A stretch of 64,000 nucleotides of DNA from Bacteroidales bacterium UBA5342 (GTDB lineage Bacteria > Bacteroidota > Bacteroidia > Bacteroidales > UBA5342). Below are positions 60,301 to 64,000 of this stretch, in pieces (position 1 is the stretch's first letter; each line of letters opens with the position of its first letter). A model generated the notes under the pieces. The model was not told where the DNA came from. It saw only the letters and a program-made list of their open reading frames with translations, and did no database searches. A program made the translations under genes and the position numbers. The DNA lies in NCBI GenBank assembly GCA_002408065.1, contig DHQI01000007.1, forward strand, positions 53,438 to 117,437, read 5' to 3'.

Positions 60301-62730
60301 TTAATTTCTGATTATAATTTTTTGTACGGCATCCATCTCAGCATTTTTTATTCGTAGCATATAGAAGCCGTTTTTTAGATTAGCCACATTAAGTTGATAT
60401 ATATTATTAGCAAATAAAACTTCTTTGCCACTCACATCATAAAGGGATAACGTAAACGGTGAAATTCCATTTTCGAAGCTCAGATTAATAATACCATTTG
60501 TTACAGGATTTGGGAAAATGGTGATACCAACCTCTTCGGCCAGTTGTGTTTCAATACCGGTTTCAATGTAAGGACCATCTTCGTATACTTCTTGTTGATA
60601 AGATGGATTTTTGGATTCCAGATCGCGGTAATACTGCCCGGTTATGTTTAGTTCTCCACCAGTCATACCTCCTATTCCGGTACTTTCGCCAAAGAAATAA
60701 TACCAATTGTAACGCTCGATATAATCCGCCGCTTCCATAGCATCAGTCAAGGCTTTGATGTTCTTATAGCCCTTGTCCAATGTGACATTCGGAGAGCCCA
60801 TATTAGGGTTACCGTAGTTGTATTCGGTCACCCAAAGCGGTATTTGGTATCGATCATAAAGGGCTTTGAAACGTTCCATATATTGCGCTGTGGAAAAGCG
60901 CACATAGACGTGAACCGGAATAAAATCGACACGGTAGCCACGGGCTATACAAGAGTCCATAAACCCCACAATCCAGGCATCGTCAGCCCACATATCTTTG
61001 TTAGGGTTGTATTCGATGTTTTCGACCCCGGGTGCTCCTAAGCGAAGTCCGGTTTTTAATAACTTAGGATAAGCAGTCAGTGCCTGTTCCACTGTCATAT
61101 TAGACTGACCCGAATTATCCGGTTCATTAAAAGCCATATGATGATTTCTAGCCAGATTTTGCCCAACGACCACCAATTTATCTTTATTGGTAAACTTATC
61201 GGCAGCACTCCAGGACATAGACACATGTTGCACCTCAGCACTGCAATATCCGGAAGTCTGTTCTGGTTGGCCCAGCCCCCAGTTGTAATACCACTGCGTA
61301 TTATAGTTATCAGACGTGGTCCATTTATGGTTGCCCAAAGCTCCTTTTTTGCTTACCGCAAACCACGGACTCACGCGCATAAAGGAAATCGTTTGCTGTA
61401 ATTCTTTGGGTAAATTAATAGACAAAGCACTATCCTGAGCAATGTAAACTTTGCTGAAACCCATACCATCCACATCCTGGGCAAAAGTGGCCATATAGCC
61501 TTTTTCCAGTTTGAATGACACCGGGATATCTTCAAAATCGCCCAGGTTACCATTGTAGTAGCCACATTTGTAGGTGCGCTCTGCACCAATGAAGTTATAG
61601 CCAGAATACATTTTCAAAACCACTTCATCTTTATATGAGTTTTCAAAATCTTCCTCTGCTGCAGCTATAGACGCCACCATAGCATCCATTTCTTCCTGCG
61701 TTAAGGTGAAGTCATACAAGTAAGTTGCGGCACTTTCGCAAGCTGATTTCACCGCATTGTAGTTTTCGCGGCTATAGCCATATAGCGGACTAATAATGGC
61801 TATTTCGTAGACGTCCAGAGTGGCAGAAATAACAGAATCCAGCACGCTACGATCAACGGTAGCAAAGACAGAATCATCAAACGTACTTTTAGCCACCAAC
61901 ACAAGAGCAAGTACAGAATCTATTTCTGCCTGTGTGGTAGCACAGTCTACCAAGTATACATTAGCATCATCACAAAGCTCCTCTAAAGCATCATAAGCCT
62001 CATAAGAATATCCAAACTGCAAACTATTGATATACGACTCGTAATCGGCCTGAGCATCTATGATAGCTTCAGCCAAATCAGTACGGTTAACATCAAGCGT
62101 TTTCAGGGTAATGTTATCAAAAAAGAAACGCCCTTCGTTAGCATACATCGAGATTTGCTGAATATCAATTTTTGCAATATCAGTAGCCGCCTCTAAAAAA
62201 GGAATGCTGGTGGCTCCTACATTATCTCCCTGATAAAAATCCAGCGTTTGCTTTTCAAAATTAACACTGACACTGACCGTATAAGTCGTGTTCTTATTAT
62301 AATTTCCATTAATCAATTTTCCGGTATAAGACCCCGGTAAAGAAGAGGCATCCAGAGCGGTGGCATATTGGATGTTTTTTATCCCATCATTACCTATCAT
62401 CAGTCCGGTGATGTATTTCCCATCAGAAGAGAGAAGGTTTACTCTAGCCTTTACCCAGTTGCGGGTACTTTCTACGTCAAAAGAAAAAGTAAGATTATTG
62501 CTTTGCGCATCGAAACTACGGTAAGCAGAGGGGATATCAGCCGTAAGATCAAACTTCAAACGCCCACCTTCTACCGTCACTTGTCCGCTGGTATTGTATT
62601 CGGTCCATTCGGCAGGAATGGCACCATCGTCAGGAAAAGTGTCTTGAAGCATTAGCGTGCCGCAATCTTGTGCATTAATGCCGGCAAAGGCAAAAAACAT
62701 TAATAAGGTAATGAGTAATTTTGTTTTCAT
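60301..62730 (-). CDS. GH128-like T9SS glycosidase with two helical repeats
   Basis: 809 residues with a signal peptide (MKTKLLITLLMFFAFAGINA). The N-terminal beta-sandwich (about 22-215; LPDDG-like DTFPDDGAIPAEWTEYNTSG) is shared with the 57832 protein. Two FIVAR-like repeats follow (about 220-290 and 300-370; YSYEAYDALEELCDDANVYL and YSRENYNAVKSACESAATYL), one more than the 57832 protein. The catalytic barrel has acid/base Glu536 in HMAFNEPDNSGQSNM and nucleophile Glu636 in LWVTEYNYGNP. It ends with a T9SS sorting domain (ITIFPNPVTNG). It lies 32 bp after the 62763 gene and is co-transcribed with it. Part of the catalytic domain is almost identical at DNA level to the 62763 gene. Confidence 0.85.
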   Translation of the reverse strand: MKTKLLITLLMFFAFAGINAQDCGTLMLQDTFPDDGAIPAEWTEYNTSGQVTVEGGRLKFDLTADIPSAYRSFDAQSNNLTFSFDVESTRNWVKARVNLLSSDGKYITGLMIGNDGIKNIQYATALDASSLPGSYTGKLINGNYNKNTTYTVSVSVNFEKQTLDFYQGDNVGATSIPFLEAATDIAKIDIQQISMYANEGRFFFDNITLKTLDVNRTDLAEAIIDAQADYESYINSLQFGYSYEAYDALEELCDDANVYLVDCATTQAEIDSVLALVLVAKSTFDDSVFATVDRSVLDSVISATLDVYEIAIISPLYGYSRENYNAVKSACESAATYLYDFTLTQEEMDAMVASIAAAEEDFENSYKDEVVLKMYSGYNFIGAERTYKCGYYNGNLGDFEDIPVSFKLEKGYMATFAQDVDGMGFSKVYIAQDSALSINLPKELQQTISFMRVSPWFAVSKKGALGNHKWTTSDNYNTQWYYNWGLGQPEQTSGYCSAEVQHVSMSWSAADKFTNKDKLVVVGQNLARNHHMAFNEPDNSGQSNMTVEQALTAYPKLLKTGLRLGAPGVENIEYNPNKDMWADDAWIVGFMDSCIARGYRVDFIPVHVYVRFSTAQYMERFKALYDRYQIPLWVTEYNYGNPNMGSPNVTLDKGYKNIKALTDAMEAADYIERYNWYYFFGESTGIGGMTGGELNITGQYYRDLESKNPSYQQEVYEDGPYIETGIETQLAEEVGITIFPNPVTNGIINLSFENGISPFTLSLYDVSGKEVLFANNIYQLNVANLKNGFYMLRIKNAEMDAVQKIIIRN

Positions 62731-62762
62731 AATAAACTATAATTTGCGAAGAGATCTTTCTC

Positions 62763-64000
62763 CTAATTTTGAATAAATACTTTTTGAGTTACCTCTGCAT
62801 CTGAATCTTTTATACGTAGCAGATAGAAGCCACTCTTCAAAGATGAAACATTGAGTTCTTTTGTATGATGCTTTACTATTATTTCTTTGCCACTAACATC
62901 ATAGAGATGCAATGTTGCAGAATTCGTTGCAAGATTATTTAAAGTAATACGTCCACCTGTTACAGGGTTAGGGTACACTTGAAAAGCTGTTTCAGAGACT
63001 TGTTGTGTTTCAATACCAGTCTCAATGTATGGGCCGTCTTCGTAAACTTCTTGGGTATAAGCCAATGGTGACTCGTGCTCTTTATAATACAGCCCAAGCT
63101 CATTAAATACAATTGGCGTACGTGTCTCAAAAAAAGACAACTCACCATTATATCCTTGATTTGGTTGAAATGTAAAACAAGCATAACGTTCTACAAACGA
63201 GGTTGTATCAAACATATGAGTGATGCTTGATATATTATTTACTACTTTATCGACACCAATCTCAGGAGAGCCAATATTAGGGTTACCGTAATTGTACTCA
63301 GTCACCCAAACTGGCAGCCCATACCTATCATGCAAAGCTTTAATCTTTTTGTAATGACTGGCAGCGGAGTACCTAACATATTCGTGATAAGTTAAGAAAT
63401 CGACACGGTAACCTCTTGCCACACACGAATCCATAAATTCGACAATCCAACTACCTTCATTAAACTCCCCCTTATTTACACTAAAACCACAATTGGCAGG
63501 CACAGGAGCCCCTATTCTAAGCCCTGAAGCTAATAAAGTAGGATAGAAACCAAGTGCCTTCTCTACATCCATATTAGCCTGATCTTCAAGATCGGGCTCA
63601 TTAAAACCAAGATGATGAGTAAAGCCCATATTGGCCCCGATAGCTTTAATTTTAGATAAGCTAGGAGATCCTCCCCAAGACATTGGTACATATTCGCGCT
63701 CTGGCGTAGTCTGGCCTTGATCCAAATACCAGTTATAATACCATTCAGGCCCCATAGCCTCGATATAATCATCTCCTTTACCTGATGCCCCTTTTTTCTG
63801 CACATTACGCCAAGGACTCACGCGCATAAAGGAAATCGTTTGTTGCAATTCTTTGGGTAAATTAATGGACAAAGCGCTATCCTGAGCAATGTAAACTTTG
63901 CTGAAACCCATCCCATCCACATCCTGGGCAAAAGTGGCCATATAGCCCTTTTCCAGTTTGAAAGACACCGGGATATCCTCAAAATCGCCCAGGTTACCAT
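62763..64000 (-). CDS. GH128-like T9SS glycosidase, 5' end beyond the window
   Basis: The reading frame is open through 64000, so the N-terminus is missing; the visible 412 codons start in the middle of the catalytic region (..GDFEDIPVSFKLEKGYMATF). A GTG at 63968 is an internal Val codon, not a start, because the same peptide is internal in the 60301 product. Acid/base Glu in LGFNEPDLEDQANM, nucleophile Glu in VWVTEYNYGNPNI, and YHEYVRYS between. A T9SS sorting domain closes the protein (FQVYPNPVTGGRITL...TQKVFIQN). Over its first 52 or so visible residues it is identical in protein and about 95 percent identical in DNA to the 60301 gene, so a recent duplication or gene conversion is likely. 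Confidence 0.82.
   Translation of the reverse strand, partial: GNLGDFEDIPVSFKLEKGYMATFAQDVDGMGFSKVYIAQDSALSINLPKELQQTISFMRVSPWRNVQKKGASGKGDDYIEAMGPEWYYNWYLDQGQTTPEREYVPMSWGGSPSLSKIKAIGANMGFTHHLGFNEPDLEDQANMDVEKALGFYPTLLASGLRIGAPVPANCGFSVNKGEFNEGSWIVEFMDSCVARGYRVDFLTYHEYVRYSAASHYKKIKALHDRYGLPVWVTEYNYGNPNIGSPEIGVDKVVNNISSITHMFDTTSFVERYACFTFQPNQGYNGELSFFETRTPIVFNELGLYYKEHESPLAYTQEVYEDGPYIETGIETQQVSETAFQVYPNPVTGGRITLNNLATNSATLHLYDVSGKEIIVKHHTKELNVSSLKSGFYLLRIKDSDAEVTQKVFIQN

Noticed and set aside
63966..63968. GTG at 63968 as the start of the last GH128-like gene
   Set aside because: The codon encodes an internal Val; the same peptide is internal in the 60301 protein and the frame remains open through 64000.

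Overview
The window reads as the chromosome of a marine, polysaccharide-degrading member of the Bacteroidota, plausibly Marinilabiliales-like (order-level placement is inference). The evidence is: ten secreted proteins ending in type IX secretion (T9SS) type A sorting domains, several Bacteroidota-type lipoproteins, A/T-rich leaders without Shine-Dalgarno sequences, matches to the Bacteroidota -7 box TAnnTTTG, and three S1 sulfatases among many glycosidases. No tRNA, rRNA, CRISPR array, insertion sequence or phage gene was seen.

Layout. 1-47 kb is an almost unbroken carbohydrate-degradation locus. A minus-strand operon at 15656-4648 encodes a GH43 beta-xylosidase-like protein, a GH49/GH28-like beta-helix, a nucleoside-hydrolase-fold protein, two GH43+CBM6-like paralogues and a large beta-helix/CBM6/T9SS protein. 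Divergent from it, 15883-21095 (+) encodes a two-domain GH43-like protein, a GH43-like lipoprotein, a DUF1080 protein and an aldose 1-epimerase. 21164-25615 (-) has a large modular T9SS protein and another GH43-like enzyme. 25944-29666 (+) pairs a sulfatase with a T9SS protein of unknown catalytic type. 29859-38013 (-) carries a sulfatase, two paralogous secreted proteins of unknown function and an exported GH27 alpha-galactosidase. 38322-40868 (+) has a sulfatase and a beta-helix enzyme. 46951-41045 (-) is an uptake-and-processing operon: putative glycosidase lipoprotein, sodium/solute symporter, cytosolic GH27 and a beta-helix lipoprotein. 47428 (+) is a FucP-like sugar permease.

48.8-55.4 kb looks like ordinary genome: a GT4 glycosyltransferase, an SDR-like protein, an S9 peptidase, and a TonB-dependent receptor with a DUF1893 domain fused in front of its signal peptide. 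55.5-64 kb is a minus-strand tandem array of four GH128-like T9SS glycosidases; the last runs off the window.

Working model (inference): T9SS-exported and lipoprotein enzymes desulfate and trim a sulfated polymer, probably rich in alpha-galactose with pentose-like (xylose or arabinose) branches. The resulting oligosaccharides or sugars enter by the SSS symporter and the FucP-like permease, and cytosolic GH27 and the epimerase act on galactosides. There is no SusC/SusD pair, no transcriptional regulator, no sulfatase-maturating enzyme and no T9SS machinery in the window. A repeated TGTACA palindrome in the regulatory gaps of the 1-47 kb locus, and not in the housekeeping part, suggests one regulator encoded elsewhere controls it.
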